Notes under the pieces: generated by a model
What the model saw: the letters and a program-made list of their open reading frames with translations, nothing else
Databases searched by the model: none
What the model was told of the DNA's origin: nothing
Program-made: the position numbers and the translations under genes
Shown here: piece by piece, positions 32,795 through 42,150 of the stretch
How positions within the stretch are numbered: position 1 is the first letter of the stretch
Layout: each line of letters begins with the position of its first letter
Assembly: GCA_900548905.1 (NCBI GenBank)
Contig: URMK01000052.1
Span: 1 to 50,781 of the forward strand
Direction: 5' to 3'
DNA: 50,781 nt
From: an uncultured Lachnospiraceae bacterium
Lineage (GTDB): Bacteria; Bacillota; Clostridia; Lachnospirales; Lachnospiraceae

Positions 32795-34573
32795 TTGAAA
32801 AAGTTACTGGTTTATTTGAAGGATTATAAGAAGGAGACGGTCCTGGCGCCGCTTTTTAAGCTGTTGGAGGCGTCTTTTGAGCTGTTGGTGCCGTTGGTTA
32901 TGGCGGCTATTATTGATACCGGTATCGGTAATGGAGACAGGGGCTATATCGGGAAGATGTGTTTTGTGATGATTATGCTGGGGGTTATCGGGCTGGTGTG
33001 TTCGATAACGGCTCAGTTTTTTGCTGCGAAAGCGGCGGTGGGGTTTGCGGCCAAAATGAAGCATGCTTTGTTTGCGCATATCCAGAGCTTTTCTTTTTCG
33101 GAAATGGATACGATCGGTACGTCCACATTGATTACACGGATGACCAGTGATTCCAACCAGGTGCAGAACGGGGTGAATATGGTGCTGCGTCTGTTCCTTC
33201 GTTCGCCTTTTATTGTGTTCGGGGCGATGGTTATGTCTTTTACTATAGATGTTAAGGCGGCCCTTATTTTTGTGGTAACCATACCGGTGCTTTCTGTGGT
33301 GGTTTTCGGGATTATGATGCTGACCATGCCGCTGTATAAAAAGGTGCAGGGAGGACTGGATAAGGTTCTGGGGATCACGCGGGAAAACCTCACCGGAGTG
33401 CGTGTGCTGAGGGCATTCAATAAGGAAGAGAGCGAAATCAGCCGGTTTGAAGAGTGCAATGACGCACTGACCGGGATGCAGAAGCATGTGGGAAAAATTT
33501 CGGCACTGATGAATCCGATTACGTATATCATTATTAACGGCGCGATTATTGCTCTGATCTGGACCGGGGCATGGCGTGTGGAAGGGGGCGCGATCACGCA
33601 GGGGGCGGTGGTGGCCCTGGTAAATTATATGTCTCAGATACTGGTGGAGCTTATTAAGCTGGCGAATCTGATTATTACCATTACCAAAGCGATTGCCTGC
33701 GGAAACCGGATCCAGAGTATTTTTGAGATACAGTCCAGTATGCCGGATTCGGGACAGGGAGCGGTACGGAAGGAAAAAGGGGATTCCAGAGGAACCGGAA
33801 AGAAAGCAGAGGGATCCGGGAGAGAAGAAATACCGGTGGTTACATTTGATAAGGTAGGGCTTACTTATAAAAATGCAGGTGCGGAATCCCTGACGGATAT
33901 TGATTTCAGGGTATATAAGGGACAGACTATCGGTGTTATCGGGGGTACGGGATCCGGAAAGTCCTCCCTGGTGAACCTGATTCCCCGCTTTTATGATGCG
34001 ACCAGAGGACGGGTTCTGGTGTGCGGGAAAAATGTGAAGGATTATCCGCTGGAGGAACTGCGGCGTAAAGTGGGAGTTGTTCTGCAGAAGGCAGTATTAT
34101 TTAAAGGGACAATCCGGGAAAACCTGCTTTGGGGAAAAGAGGATGCGACGGATGAGGAGATTTACCGTGCGCTGGATATTTCCCAGGCGAGGGAATTCGT
34201 GGATACCAAAGAAGGCGGTCTTGATGCACCGGTATCCCAGGGAGGGAAAAACCTTTCCGGCGGACAGAAGCAGCGACTTACCATTGCCAGGGCATTGGTC
34301 AGAATGCCGGAAATCCTGATTCTGGATGACAGCGCATCCGCGCTGGATTTTGCCACGGATGCCAGACTGCGCAAGGCAATTAAGGAGATGAAGAACGGGC
34401 CTACTGTGTTTATCGTTTCTCAAAGGGCGTCCTCCATCCGTTATGCGGATCAGATTATCGTTATGGACGACGGGGAAATGGCAGGTATCGGCACACATGA
34501 GGAACTTCTTATGGATTGTCCGGCTTATCAGGAAATCTATTATTCCCAGTTTGAAAAGGAAAAGGAGGCGTAA
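32795..34573 (+). CDS. ABC exporter subunit with degenerate catalytic site
   Basis: 592 residues, six-helix membrane domain then NBD. It starts with TTG at 32795, seven bases after AGGAG, since no nearby ATG fits. Walker A GGTGSGKSS near 384, signature LSGGQ near 487 and Walker B ending ILILDD near 509: the catalytic glutamate is Asp (DDSASALD), which is typical of one partner of heterodimeric exporters. A low-complexity basic/Gly linker lies at about 318-345. It pairs with the next gene, two bases away. Confidence 0.9.
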   Translation: MKKLLVYLKDYKKETVLAPLFKLLEASFELLVPLVMAAIIDTGIGNGDRGYIGKMCFVMIMLGVIGLVCSITAQFFAAKAAVGFAAKMKHALFAHIQSFSFSEMDTIGTSTLITRMTSDSNQVQNGVNMVLRLFLRSPFIVFGAMVMSFTIDVKAALIFVVTIPVLSVVVFGIMMLTMPLYKKVQGGLDKVLGITRENLTGVRVLRAFNKEESEISRFEECNDALTGMQKHVGKISALMNPITYIIINGAIIALIWTGAWRVEGGAITQGAVVALVNYMSQILVELIKLANLIITITKAIACGNRIQSIFEIQSSMPDSGQGAVRKEKGDSRGTGKKAEGSGREEIPVVTFDKVGLTYKNAGAESLTDIDFRVYKGQTIGVIGGTGSGKSSLVNLIPRFYDATRGRVLVCGKNVKDYPLEELRRKVGVVLQKAVLFKGTIRENLLWGKEDATDEEIYRALDISQAREFVDTKEGGLDAPVSQGGKNLSGGQKQRLTIARALVRMPEILILDDSASALDFATDARLRKAIKEMKNGPTVFIVSQRASSIRYADQIIVMDDGEMAGIGTHEELLMDCPAYQEIYYSQFEKEKEA

Positions 34574-34575
34574 GA

Positions 34576-36345
34576 ATGGAAAAGGGAAAAGAAAAAATAT
34601 CCTCGCAGAAGGAAACGTTCGTCAAAGTTCTGCGGTATCTGAAGCCTTACTGGTTTTATCTGGGAGTATCCCTGGTGCTGGCCGCGGTGAGCGTGGCTCT
34701 GACCCTGTATGTGCCCAAGCTTACGGGCCGTGCCATTGATCATATCATCGCACAGGGCCGGGTTGATTTTCCTGCGATAGCTGCCGTTCTAAAGCAGATT
34801 GCCATAGCGATAGCCTTTACCGGCCTGGCGCAGTGGATCATGAATATCTGCAACAATAAAATGACCTATCATATTGTGAGGGATATCCGGAATGAGGCTT
34901 TCCGGAAAATAGAAATCCTTCCTTTAAAGTATATTGACGGCCATTCCTATGGCGAAATCGTAAGCCGCGTAATTGCGGATGTGGATCAGTTTGCAGATGG
35001 TCTGCTCATGGGCTTTACCCAGCTTTTTACCGGGGTTATGACCATCGTGGGAACGATTCTTTTTATGCTGGCTACCAATGTGGGAATCACGTTTGTGGTG
35101 GTGCTGATTACGCCCCTGTCCCTTTTTGTGGCGGCCTTTATAGCCAAACGGACCTTTACCATGTTCCGGCTGCAGTCGGAAACCAGAGGGGAACAGACGG
35201 CGCTGATTGATGAAATGATCGGAAACCAGAGCACTGTGCAGGCGTTCAGCCATGAAGAGAAAGCAATGGAGCAGTTTGACGAAATCAATAGCCGGCTGGA
35301 AAAGTGCTCCCTGAAAGCTATTTTTTATTCCTCTATCACCAATCCGGCCACCCGTTTCGTGAACAATGTGGTGTATACGGGAGTGGGCCTGACAGGCGCT
35401 CTGCTGGCGGTGGGCGGACGGCTCAGCGTCGGGGATTTATCCTGCCTGTTAAGCTATGCGAACCAGTACACCAAGCCTTTTAATGAAATATCAGGTGTGG
35501 TGACCGAGCTGCAGAACGCCCTGGCCTGTGCCGGACGGATTTTTGATTTGATCGAAGAGCAGCCGCAGGTACCGGAAAAGGCGGATGCGGCAGTTCTTCA
35601 GGGAAGCAATGCCTTCCGGGGGGATGTGGATATCTCCCATGTGTATTTTTCTTATACCCCGCAGCAGAAGCTGATTGAGGATTTTAATTTGACGGTGAAG
35701 CCGGGCCAGAGGGTGGCAATCGTAGGTCCCACCGGCTGCGGAAAAACGACCATGATCAATCTGCTGATGCGTTTTTATGATGTGGACAGCGGTGCCATAC
35801 GGATCGACGGCACCGATATCCGGGATATGACAAGAAGCAGCCTTCGCACCGGCTTCGGCATGGTGCTTCAGGATACCTGGCTGAAGGCAGGGACCATCCG
35901 GGATAATATTACCATGGGAAAACCGGATGCCACGGAGGAGGAAATCGTGGCGGCTGCAAAAGCTTCCCACGCCCACAGCTTTATCAAGCGTCTTTCGGAA
36001 GGATATGATACGGTGATTTCCGAGGATGGGGGAAGCATCTCCCAGGGACAGAAGCAGCTGCTGTGTATTACACGGGTTATGCTTTGCCTGCCGCCTATGC
36101 TGATCCTGGATGAAGCAACCTCTTCCATCGATACGAGGACGGAAATGAAAATCCAGGAAGCCTTTGCCCGTCTGATGGAAGGAAGGACCAGCTTTATTGT
36201 GGCCCACCGGCTTTCCACAATCCGGGAGGCGGATGTGATTCTGGTGATGAAGGAAGGGAAAGTGATCGAACAGGGACGGCATGAAGAGCTGCTGAAGGCC
36301 GAAGGATTTTATGCACAGCTTTATAACAGCCAGTTTGCGGTGTAA
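34576..36345 (+). CDS. ABC exporter subunit, catalytic partner
   Basis: 589 residues with six membrane helices and an NBD: Walker A GPTGCGKTT near 385, Walker B LILDEA near 511 with an intact Glu, and a weakened signature ISQGQ near 487. Combined with the preceding subunit (LSGGQ but DD), one ATP site is canonical and the other degenerate, as in BmrCD- or TM287/288-type drug or lipid exporters. AGGAGG lies before the ATG. Substrate unknown. Confidence 0.92.
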   Translation: MEKGKEKISSQKETFVKVLRYLKPYWFYLGVSLVLAAVSVALTLYVPKLTGRAIDHIIAQGRVDFPAIAAVLKQIAIAIAFTGLAQWIMNICNNKMTYHIVRDIRNEAFRKIEILPLKYIDGHSYGEIVSRVIADVDQFADGLLMGFTQLFTGVMTIVGTILFMLATNVGITFVVVLITPLSLFVAAFIAKRTFTMFRLQSETRGEQTALIDEMIGNQSTVQAFSHEEKAMEQFDEINSRLEKCSLKAIFYSSITNPATRFVNNVVYTGVGLTGALLAVGGRLSVGDLSCLLSYANQYTKPFNEISGVVTELQNALACAGRIFDLIEEQPQVPEKADAAVLQGSNAFRGDVDISHVYFSYTPQQKLIEDFNLTVKPGQRVAIVGPTGCGKTTMINLLMRFYDVDSGAIRIDGTDIRDMTRSSLRTGFGMVLQDTWLKAGTIRDNITMGKPDATEEEIVAAAKASHAHSFIKRLSEGYDTVISEDGGSISQGQKQLLCITRVMLCLPPMLILDEATSSIDTRTEMKIQEAFARLMEGRTSFIVAHRLSTIREADVILVMKEGKVIEQGRHEELLKAEGFYAQLYNSQFAV

Positions 36346-36397
36346 ACACCGGATACTGTTGCGCAAAAAGTAAGCAGTGCTGATAAAGGGAAAAAGG

Positions 36398-37168
36398 ATG
36401 AAAATAGACAGAAAGAAAGCGGAAGCCGTTTTCCGTGAATATGTGAGCCATTATAACGCCGGGGAAGAAAAGGTGCGTCTGAAAATAGAGCATACCTTCC
36501 GGGTTGCCGGACTTTGCCGGCAGATAGCCGAATCCCTCGGGATGGAAGAGGAAGAACAGGATCTGGCCTGGTTTACCGGGCTGCTGCACGATGTGGGCCG
36601 CTTTGAACAGCTGAAAAATTATGGGACATTTATCGATGCCGATTCCATTGATCATGCCGAATATGGGGCACAGATTCTTTTTGAACAGGGAAAAATCAGG
36701 GAGTATACCCGGGAGGAATCGGAGGATACATTGCTTTGGAATGCGGTCCGCTATCACAGCGCCTACCGGATCCCTGCCATGCCGGAGGAACGGACGGAGC
36801 GCTTCTGCCATATCCTGCGGGATGCGGATAAGATTGATATTCTGAAAGTGAATGTGGATTTCCCGCCGGAAGAGATTTATAATGTGTCTTCCCGGGAGCT
36901 CAGAAGCTGTACGGTATCGGAAGCGGTGATGGCGGCCTTTTATGAAGAGCATGCCATACTGCGCAGTCTGAAAAAAACGGCGGTGGATCATCTGGTGGGC
37001 CACATTTCCCTTGTATATGAGCTGCAATTCCCGGAAAGCCGGCGTATCGTAAACCGGCAGGGATACCTTCCCAGACTGATGGCTTTCGAGTCACAAAATC
37101 CGGTAACGACAGATCAGTTCAGGAAGATACGGGAATATATGGAGAACTACCTGGAACGTAAAGGATAG
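36398..37168 (+). CDS. HD-domain phosphohydrolase
   Basis: 256 residues. The metal site is visible as H32 in IEHTFRV, GLLHDVGRFEQ near 65 and the later D in DADKIDI near 145. Members cleave nucleotides or second messengers; the substrate is not evident. I use ATG 36398 (purine-rich AAAAAGG site); GTG 36377 is possible. Follows the exporter after a 52-bp gap. Confidence 0.83.
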   Translation: MKIDRKKAEAVFREYVSHYNAGEEKVRLKIEHTFRVAGLCRQIAESLGMEEEEQDLAWFTGLLHDVGRFEQLKNYGTFIDADSIDHAEYGAQILFEQGKIREYTREESEDTLLWNAVRYHSAYRIPAMPEERTERFCHILRDADKIDILKVNVDFPPEEIYNVSSRELRSCTVSEAVMAAFYEEHAILRSLKKTAVDHLVGHISLVYELQFPESRRIVNRQGYLPRLMAFESQNPVTTDQFRKIREYMENYLERKG

Positions 37169-37201
37169 TATCGCCCGGTGTCCCAACCTTTATAAGCCTT
37201 A

Positions 37202-37343
37202 TTCGTAACGGTTCAGTTCCTACCCGGCTTCTGCCAAAATCCATCCGAAATCGCTTTCGGCGAGGGCTTTCACTCCTGAATCACTTTCTTTCGGTCTCAG
37301 TCTGCGCAGTGAATGCGCAGACCTGACTGTATAGTTACCGAAA
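37202..37343. repeat. MITE-like intergenic repeat with inverted ends
   Basis: Starts TTCGTAACGGTTCAG and ends CTGACTGTATAGTTACCGAA, i.e. partly inverted termini about 140 bases apart. Inside is TCTGCGCA-GTGAA-TGCGCAGA. The right end is shared with 20890-20932. Its last bases overlap the stop of the convergent GNAT gene. No transposase is nearby. Confidence 0.5.
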
Positions 37344-37841
37344 TTCTTCTGCATAAGACACGGCCCCGCTGATCGGCCCGGCCTGTTCCTGAAGAGGGAT
37401 TGCCATGAAGTTGGCCTCGGGCATTCCGTCAGGAATTTCGATCCCGAATTGTGCGGCAGGAAGGTAGCCTGAACGGGGATAATAGGTTTCGCTTCCCAGA
37501 ACAAGGGAATACCGGTAACCCATTTCCCGGGCGATCCGGTGCCCTTCCCGAATCAGGGCGGTTCCGACTCCCTGTCTCTGGAATTTCGGGGATACGGATA
37601 AAGGGGCGAGCACCAATACGATATCCTGGCCCACCTTTGCTTCCGTGAAAAGGATATGGCCGGCAAGCCTGCCGCCGGATTCTGCAACAAGGGAAAGCTC
37701 CGGCACAAAAGCGGCGCTTTTACGCAGGGCCGCAACCAAATCCTGCTCCGTGCCGTCACGGTGTTCTGCGGCGGCAAATGCTGATTTTATAAGTTGATAT
37801 ACCTCGTCATAGTCTCTTGGGGTTTCCTGTCTGATATTCAT
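37335..37841 (-). CDS. GNAT N-acetyltransferase
   Basis: 168 residues. Acetyl-CoA binding loop SVSPKFQRQGVGTALI near 85-100 and the C-terminal LGSETYYPRSGYLPA are typical of YhbS-like GNAT proteins. Chosen start ATG 37841; the longer upstream reading has no ribosome site. Substrate unknown. Confidence 0.87.
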   Translation of the reverse strand: MNIRQETPRDYDEVYQLIKSAFAAAEHRDGTEQDLVAALRKSAAFVPELSLVAESGGRLAGHILFTEAKVGQDIVLVLAPLSVSPKFQRQGVGTALIREGHRIAREMGYRYSLVLGSETYYPRSGYLPAAQFGIEIPDGMPEANFMAIPLQEQAGPISGAVSYAEEFR

Positions 37842-38013
37842 TTCTGTCTCCTGTTTGAGTGGTTTTGCTGTGGTTATGGCACAAAAAGGTGCCGGAACGG
37901 TACATCGCATATAACAGTATCATATAATTTTCTGAAGGGAATATCCATATTTATTTTATATAGATACAAAGAACCGTATCCGGCCGCCTGAGCGGTGATT
38001 TGATTTGCCGGAT

Positions 38014-38046
38014 GCAGTAACGGTTCTGACAAGTCTGAACCGCTGC
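38014..38046. repeat. Palindrome GCAG-TAA-CGGTTC / GAACCG-CTGC
   Basis: Stem with a TAA bulge and the loop TGACAAGTCT, belonging to the CTGAAC-GTTAC family. It lies upstream of the hsp20 promoter. Confidence 0.5.
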
Positions 38047-38132
38047 AAAGAAACAATACGGACATGGGAGCGGCCTGTTTTTTATGGGATTGCGTCCCTT
38101 TCTTTTTGTTTCATACTTTTTTAATAATTTGT

Positions 38133-38175
38133 TTAGCACTCGGCTCTTGACTCTACTGATAATGCGTGTTATATT
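38133..38175 (+). promoter_or_regulatory. Promoter of the hsp20 pair with half a CIRCE-like site
   Basis: TTGACT at 38147-38152, a 17-base spacer and TATATT at 38170-38175. TTAGCACTC at 38133-38141 matches one arm of the HrcA site CIRCE, but the second arm (GAGTGCTAA) is not present nine bases on, so HrcA control is doubtful. A leader of about 250 bases follows. Confidence 0.6.
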
Positions 38176-38310
38176 ACATGTAGAACAAAGGGAAAGGCAT
38201 AGAATCAAAGGTACAAAAAGCAGGATGCATCGAAAGATGACAGTCCCTTTTTATACCGAAGCAGAGTCAGTACCCGCGTTCCGAACTTGTAAACGAAACC
38301 ATATTATTTC

Positions 38311-38364
38311 CGCGGGCAGCGAGCCAGGCAGCCATGCTTTCATGGATATTTGGCGACTGCCGCG
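38311..38364 (+). ncRNA. Structured element, copy 2, in the hsp20 leader
   Basis: CGCGG-G-CA (38311-38318) pairs with TGCCGCG (38358-38364); the internal loop is GCGA / GAC; GCCA (38323-38326) pairs with TGGC (38351-38354); an inner hairpin CCATG-CTTT-CATGG follows. The outer stem and loop match copy 1 at 11586, while the inner hairpin differs but is kept as a hairpin. Here it is inside a transcribed leader. Confidence 0.5.
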
Positions 38365-38425
38365 AGAAACGGATACCCAGCAGCCTGCTGCGGGATATTC
38401 GACTTACGAAAAGGAGCGATTGATT

Positions 38426-38845
38426 ATGTTGATGCCTAGTATTTTTGGAGAAAATTTATTGGATGACTGGATGAGATTCCCGTTTGGAGGCTACAGTGAA
38501 AACAGCCTGATGAAAACCGATATCAGAGAAAGCGACGGAAGCTATGAAATGGATATCGATATGCCCGGCTTTCAAAAAGAGGATATCAAAGCGGAGCTGA
38601 AGGAGGGGTACCTTACCATCAGCGCATCTACGAAGAAAAATAACGACGAGAAGGATGAAAACGGAAAATACATCAGGAGGGAGCGTTACATGGGCTCCTG
38701 CAGCAGAAGCTTTTACGTGGGCAGTGATGTAAAACAGGAGGATATCAAAGCAAAATTTGAAAATGGTATCCTGAAGCTGACCGTACCCAGGCAAGAAGCG
38801 CTGCCGAAGACGGAAGAAAATAAATGCATTGCCATTGAGGGATAA
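38426..38845 (+). CDS. Small heat-shock protein, Hsp20
   Basis: 140 residues. The alpha-crystallin domain runs from about 35 to 135 with DMPGFQKEDIKAEL and the FENGILKLTVP motif, ending in a short tail (KCIAIEG). The N-terminus MLMPSIFGENLLDDW is shared with its neighbour. AAGGAG lies ten bases before ATG 38426; the longer reading is just the leader. ATP-independent chaperone, cytoplasmic. Confidence 0.92.
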   Translation: MLMPSIFGENLLDDWMRFPFGGYSENSLMKTDIRESDGSYEMDIDMPGFQKEDIKAELKEGYLTISASTKKNNDEKDENGKYIRRERYMGSCSRSFYVGSDVKQEDIKAKFENGILKLTVPRQEALPKTEENKCIAIEG

Positions 38846-38897
38846 TATCTGGTAACGGCGGACGAATTGCATATGGAAAAGAATGGAGGAATGACAT

Positions 38898-39389
38898 ATG
38901 TTGATGCCCAGCATATTTGGTGAAAACTTATTTGATGACTTTATGGATTTCCCGTTCGATGATAAATGGGAAAAAAAGAGGAACAAGGAGTTCTTCGGCA
39001 GGAAAAACCCGCTTTATGGTAAAAATGCGTCCCGCCTTATGAAAACGGATGTCCGTGAAACGGACACAACCTATGAGCTGGTGGTGGATCTGCCCGGTTT
39101 TAAGAAAGAGGAAATCCGGGTGGAACTAGAGGAAGGTTATCAGGGCTGTCCCGGCTGCCTTACCATCCATGCGGAAAAGACCCTGGACAAGGACGAAGGA
39201 AAGACCGGAAAATATATCCGCAAAGAACGTTATGAAGGATCCTGCAGCCGTACCTTCTATGTAGGGGAAAACGTGGAACGTGGACAGATTAAAGCAAGCT
39301 TCAGGCATGGTATCCTGAAGCTTACGATACCCAAAGCAGAAGAAAAAAAGACGGTGGAAGAGCACAATTATATCGCCATTGACGGCTGA
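38898..39389 (+). CDS. Small heat-shock protein, Hsp20
   Basis: 163 residues; the same IFGENLFDDFMDFPF start and alpha-crystallin domain (VVDLPGFKKEEIRVEL, FRHGILKLTIP) as the previous gene, with a basic N-terminal insertion (about 26-45) and a GCPGC insertion near 95. GGAGG precedes the ATG. A tandem duplicate in one transcript with the first, ended by the terminator at 39456. Confidence 0.92.
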   Translation: MLMPSIFGENLFDDFMDFPFDDKWEKKRNKEFFGRKNPLYGKNASRLMKTDVRETDTTYELVVDLPGFKKEEIRVELEEGYQGCPGCLTIHAEKTLDKDEGKTGKYIRKERYEGSCSRTFYVGENVERGQIKASFRHGILKLTIPKAEEKKTVEEHNYIAIDG

Positions 39390-39455
39390 CGGAAAAAGGC
39401 GGCCGGTAAGAGGAGCGGCTGCTTTTCCTGGTACAGACATAGTCCTCCGATATGG

Positions 39456-39496
39456 GGCGTCCCGGCAAAGCGGCAGCTTTGGATGGGACGCCTTTT
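39456..39496 (+). terminator. Terminator after the hsp20 pair
   Basis: GGCGTCCC (39456-39463) pairs with GGGACGCC (39485-39492), followed by TTTT. Confidence 0.6.
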
Positions 39497-39594
39497 GGGT
39501 GCAGATAAAAAAGTTTGGCGTCACCCTTATTCTATTTGCGTACTTCCCCTTTCCCCCATACTGTGATAGACTTAACAATTAGAGAAATCAGAGA

Positions 39595-39614
39595 CCCCGC
39601 CGCAGGCGGCGGGG
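39595..39614 (+). terminator. GC-rich hairpin in the gap before the pentapeptide gene
   Basis: CCCCGCCGC-AG-GCGGCGGGG is a near-perfect hairpin with no good T-run. It lies in the 311-bp gap between the Hsp20 and pentapeptide genes. The gap otherwise holds only the terminator at 39456 and no convincing ORF. Confidence 0.4.
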
Positions 39615-39700
39615 CCTTGTACTTGACACGCGGGGAACACAGCAGAACAAGTTCGCGGGAAGGATGCCTGTACACAAGAAAACAGGAACGGGGAATCGGT

Positions 39701-40366
39701 ATGGAAGCAAAACGGATAAAAACAGCACCGCCGGTGCTTTCCGCCTCGCTGCGGGATGTGGAGGAAGGCCTGGCCTGTCTGCAGGAAGCGCGCCGGGAGG
39801 ATATGCTGGTGGAACAATGCCGCATAAAAGGTCTGATGGCGGAAGAAGAAGATTTTTATAAAATCAATCTGGAGGGTGTGGTGCTTGAAAACTGTACTTT
39901 TCTCCACTGCAACTTTGAAAAGGCAAGTTTTATTGATGTGCAGTTTAAAAACTGCGATTTCTCCAACAGTATTCTGAATGACTGCTATTTTAACCGATGT
40001 GAATTCCTTTGTGTGAAGGGCGTGGGCACCGACTTCCATGAAAGTCTTTTTAAGGAGACAAGATGGGAGGAATGCGGCCTGTCCTTTGCCAATTTCAGCG
40101 GGACAAGATGGGAAGCCGCAAGCCTGTCAGCATGCGATATGCAGGAAAGCTATCTGGCGGACTGCCGCTTTAAAAAGGTGGACTGGCAGGCAATGAACCT
40201 GAAGCGGGCCAGTTTTTTCCACACATCCCTGAAGGGAATGGATCTGCGGGGAAATGAGGTGGAAGGCATTATCGTATCGGAAGAAAAAAAGGAACTTATC
40301 GGGGCCGTCACAGATATTTACCAGGCTGCAGAGCTTGCAAAGCTGATGGGCCTTGTTATAAAATAG
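39701..40366 (+). CDS. Pentapeptide-repeat protein
   Basis: 221 residues. After a variable 60-residue N-terminus come repeats of the A/C-x-F-x-x type (ENCTFLHCNFEKASFIDVQF, LSFANFSGTRWEAASLSACD), about residues 65-195, as in the right-handed quadrilateral beta-helix of pentapeptide-repeat proteins. The repeats are Cys-rich. Function unknown; some family members mimic DNA and protect gyrase. Start ATG 39701 after ACGGGGA; the reading upstream is not convincing. Confidence 0.75.
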   Translation: MEAKRIKTAPPVLSASLRDVEEGLACLQEARREDMLVEQCRIKGLMAEEEDFYKINLEGVVLENCTFLHCNFEKASFIDVQFKNCDFSNSILNDCYFNRCEFLCVKGVGTDFHESLFKETRWEECGLSFANFSGTRWEAASLSACDMQESYLADCRFKKVDWQAMNLKRASFFHTSLKGMDLRGNEVEGIIVSEEKKELIGAVTDIYQAAELAKLMGLVIK

Positions 40367-40395
40367 ATACCGAAAGGCAGAAAGGAAGACATATT

Positions 40396-40887
40396 ATGGC
40401 AATTGAAAAAGTGAAAGAATATTTGAAACAATGGAACGCGGACGGCAGAATCAAAGAATTCCAGGTGTCCAGCGCAACGGTGGAACTGGCCGCCCAGGCA
40501 CTTAACTGCGAAGGACGCAGGATCGCCAAAACATTGTCCTTTGATACAGGAGATGCCTGTATCCTTATCGTAACGGCCGGTGATGCCAAAATAGATAATG
40601 CAAAATATAAGGCCCGCTTCGGATTAAAGGCTAAAATGCTTCCCGCAGCAGAGGTGGAAGAAAAAATCGGACATGCGGTTGGCGGCGTCTGTCCGTTTGC
40701 CGTAAAAGAAGGGGTTAAAATTTACCTTGACGAGTCCCTCAAACGCTTTCAAACCGTATTTCCCGCCTGCGGTAGCAGCAACAGCGCTATCGAAGTAACG
40801 ATGGAGGAGTTGGAACAATACTCCGGTTCCGGGGAATGGGTGGATGTTTGTAAAGGCTGGGACATGGCGGCGGCGCAGGCTTGTTGA
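40396..40887 (+). CDS. YbaK/ProX-type aminoacyl-tRNA deacylase
   Basis: 163 residues of the YbaK/ProX fold that hydrolyses mischarged aminoacyl-tRNA. Conserved Lys in GRRIAKTLSFDT near 46, the VGGVCPFAV segment near 96-104 and a C-terminal ACGSSNSAIEV are present. It is a free-standing editing domain. An AAAGGAAG site lies before the ATG, 29 bases after the pentapeptide gene. Confidence 0.88.
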   Translation: MAIEKVKEYLKQWNADGRIKEFQVSSATVELAAQALNCEGRRIAKTLSFDTGDACILIVTAGDAKIDNAKYKARFGLKAKMLPAAEVEEKIGHAVGGVCPFAVKEGVKIYLDESLKRFQTVFPACGSSNSAIEVTMEELEQYSGSGEWVDVCKGWDMAAAQAC

Positions 40888-40921
40888 ATATGCTGGCGGG
40901 GGTTTGAAAAGAAGGGATGCG

Positions 40922-40951
40922 GTAACAGTCCGGATGTATCCGGGCTGTTAC
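40922..40951 (+). repeat. 13-bp palindrome GTAACAG-TCCGGA
   Basis: GTAACAGTCCGGA (40922-40934), TGTA, TCCGGGCTGTTAC (40939-40951): one G-T pair. It is a loose relative of the CTGAAC-GTTAC repeats and may also add to termination with the hairpin just after it. Confidence 0.5.
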
Positions 40952-40997
40952 GGAAAACCGTGTATTCTCATTTTGGGGACGCGGTTTTCCTTTTTTT
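40952..40997 (+). terminator. Terminator after the YbaK-type gene
   Basis: GGAAAACCG (40952-40960) and CGGTTTTCC (40982-40990) followed by seven T. The rest of the gap to recQ (to 41202) holds no gene; TGGTAGGAT near 41032 may be an extended -10. Confidence 0.8.
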
Positions 40998-41202
40998 AAT
41001 CAACTTCTTGTTGCGGAAAGCGGAAGATATGTGGTAGGATATTTTTATCGGTAAATTCGTTTGAAGCTTTCAATGCTTCGTTCTTTTCATGAGTTCAAAA
41101 TGGAAAATCTCCATAGAATCCCTGAGAGATTTGTGTGGAAAAAAAGAATAGTACACAGGATGGAATGCGGCCGGAAGGGCAGCTTTAAGGTGGAGGAATA
41201 CA

Positions 41203-42150
41203 ATGGATAAATTTCAGGTGCTGAAACAATATTTTGGATACGATAATTTCCGCGACGGGCAGGAACTGCTGATTGACAGCATACTGCGGGGACAGGATGT
41301 ACTGGGAATTATGCCCACAGGTGCGGGAAAATCCATTTGTTACCAGGTACCGGCCCTGATGTTAAGAGGCATCACACTGGTTATCTCCCCTTTGATTTCC
41401 TTAATGAAGGATCAGGTGGGAGCGCTGAACAATATGGGCGTTCATGCCGCTTATCTCAACAGTTCCCTTACACCGGGACAGTACAGGAAAGCGCTGGAAT
41501 ACGCCAAAGCCGGCCGCTATCCCATTATATACGTGGCTCCGGAACGGCTGGTTACCGAGGAATTCCTGGATTTCGCCCAGGATGCCGATATATCCCTGGT
41601 TGCCGTGGATGAGGCCCATTGTGTATCCCAATGGGGACAGGATTTTCGGCCCAGTTATCTGAAAATAATGGATTTTATTAACCGGCTTCCCAAAAGGCCT
41701 GTGGTGGGAGCTTTTACAGCCACGGCTACCAAAGAAGTAAGGGATGATATAATCGACATTCTGATGCTGCAGTCCCCGGAAGTGCTGACCACCGGCTTCG
41801 ACAGGCCGAATCTGTATTTCGGGGTACAGACTCCCAGGGATAAATATGCCACCATGAAGAACTATCTGGATTTGCACAGGGAGGAAAGCGGGATCATTTA
41901 CTGCCTGACCAGGAAAGTCGTGGAGGAGGTCTGCGACCGGCTGCGCGGCGATGGATTTCCGGTTACCCGGTACCATGCCGGGTTAAGTGACAGCGAGAGG
42001 AGACAGAATCAGGACGATTTTATTTATGACAGGTATCCCGTTATGGTGGCTACCAATGCCTTTGGAATGGGAATTGATAAATCCAATGTCAGGTACGTCA
42101 TTCATTATAATATGCCTAAAAATATGGAAAGCTACTATCAGGAAGCCGGG
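41203..42150 (+). pseudogene. recQ: RecQ helicase, 5' part, cut by an inserted element
   Basis: ATP-dependent 3'-5' DNA helicase. Motif I PTGAGKSICYQ (about 38-48), the DEAH box (AVDEAHCVSQWG, about 135-146), motif III AFTATAT, and motif V region ATNAFGMGIDKSNVRYVIHYN are all normal. The reading then stops matching the family at YYQEAG (codon ending 42150): the next expected RAGRDG is replaced by an unrelated 22-residue run to a stop at 42216. RQC and HRDC domains are missing. The remainder is probably beyond the mobile element. Confidence 0.85.

Noticed and set aside
38133..38159. Full CIRCE (HrcA) operator
   Set aside because: Only one arm, TTAGCACTC, is present; the partner arm is absent at nine bases.
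38084..38425. Long N-terminal extension of the first Hsp20
   Set aside because: Covers the promoter and leader; Hsp20 proteins start near MLMPSIFGEN and AAGGAG sits there.
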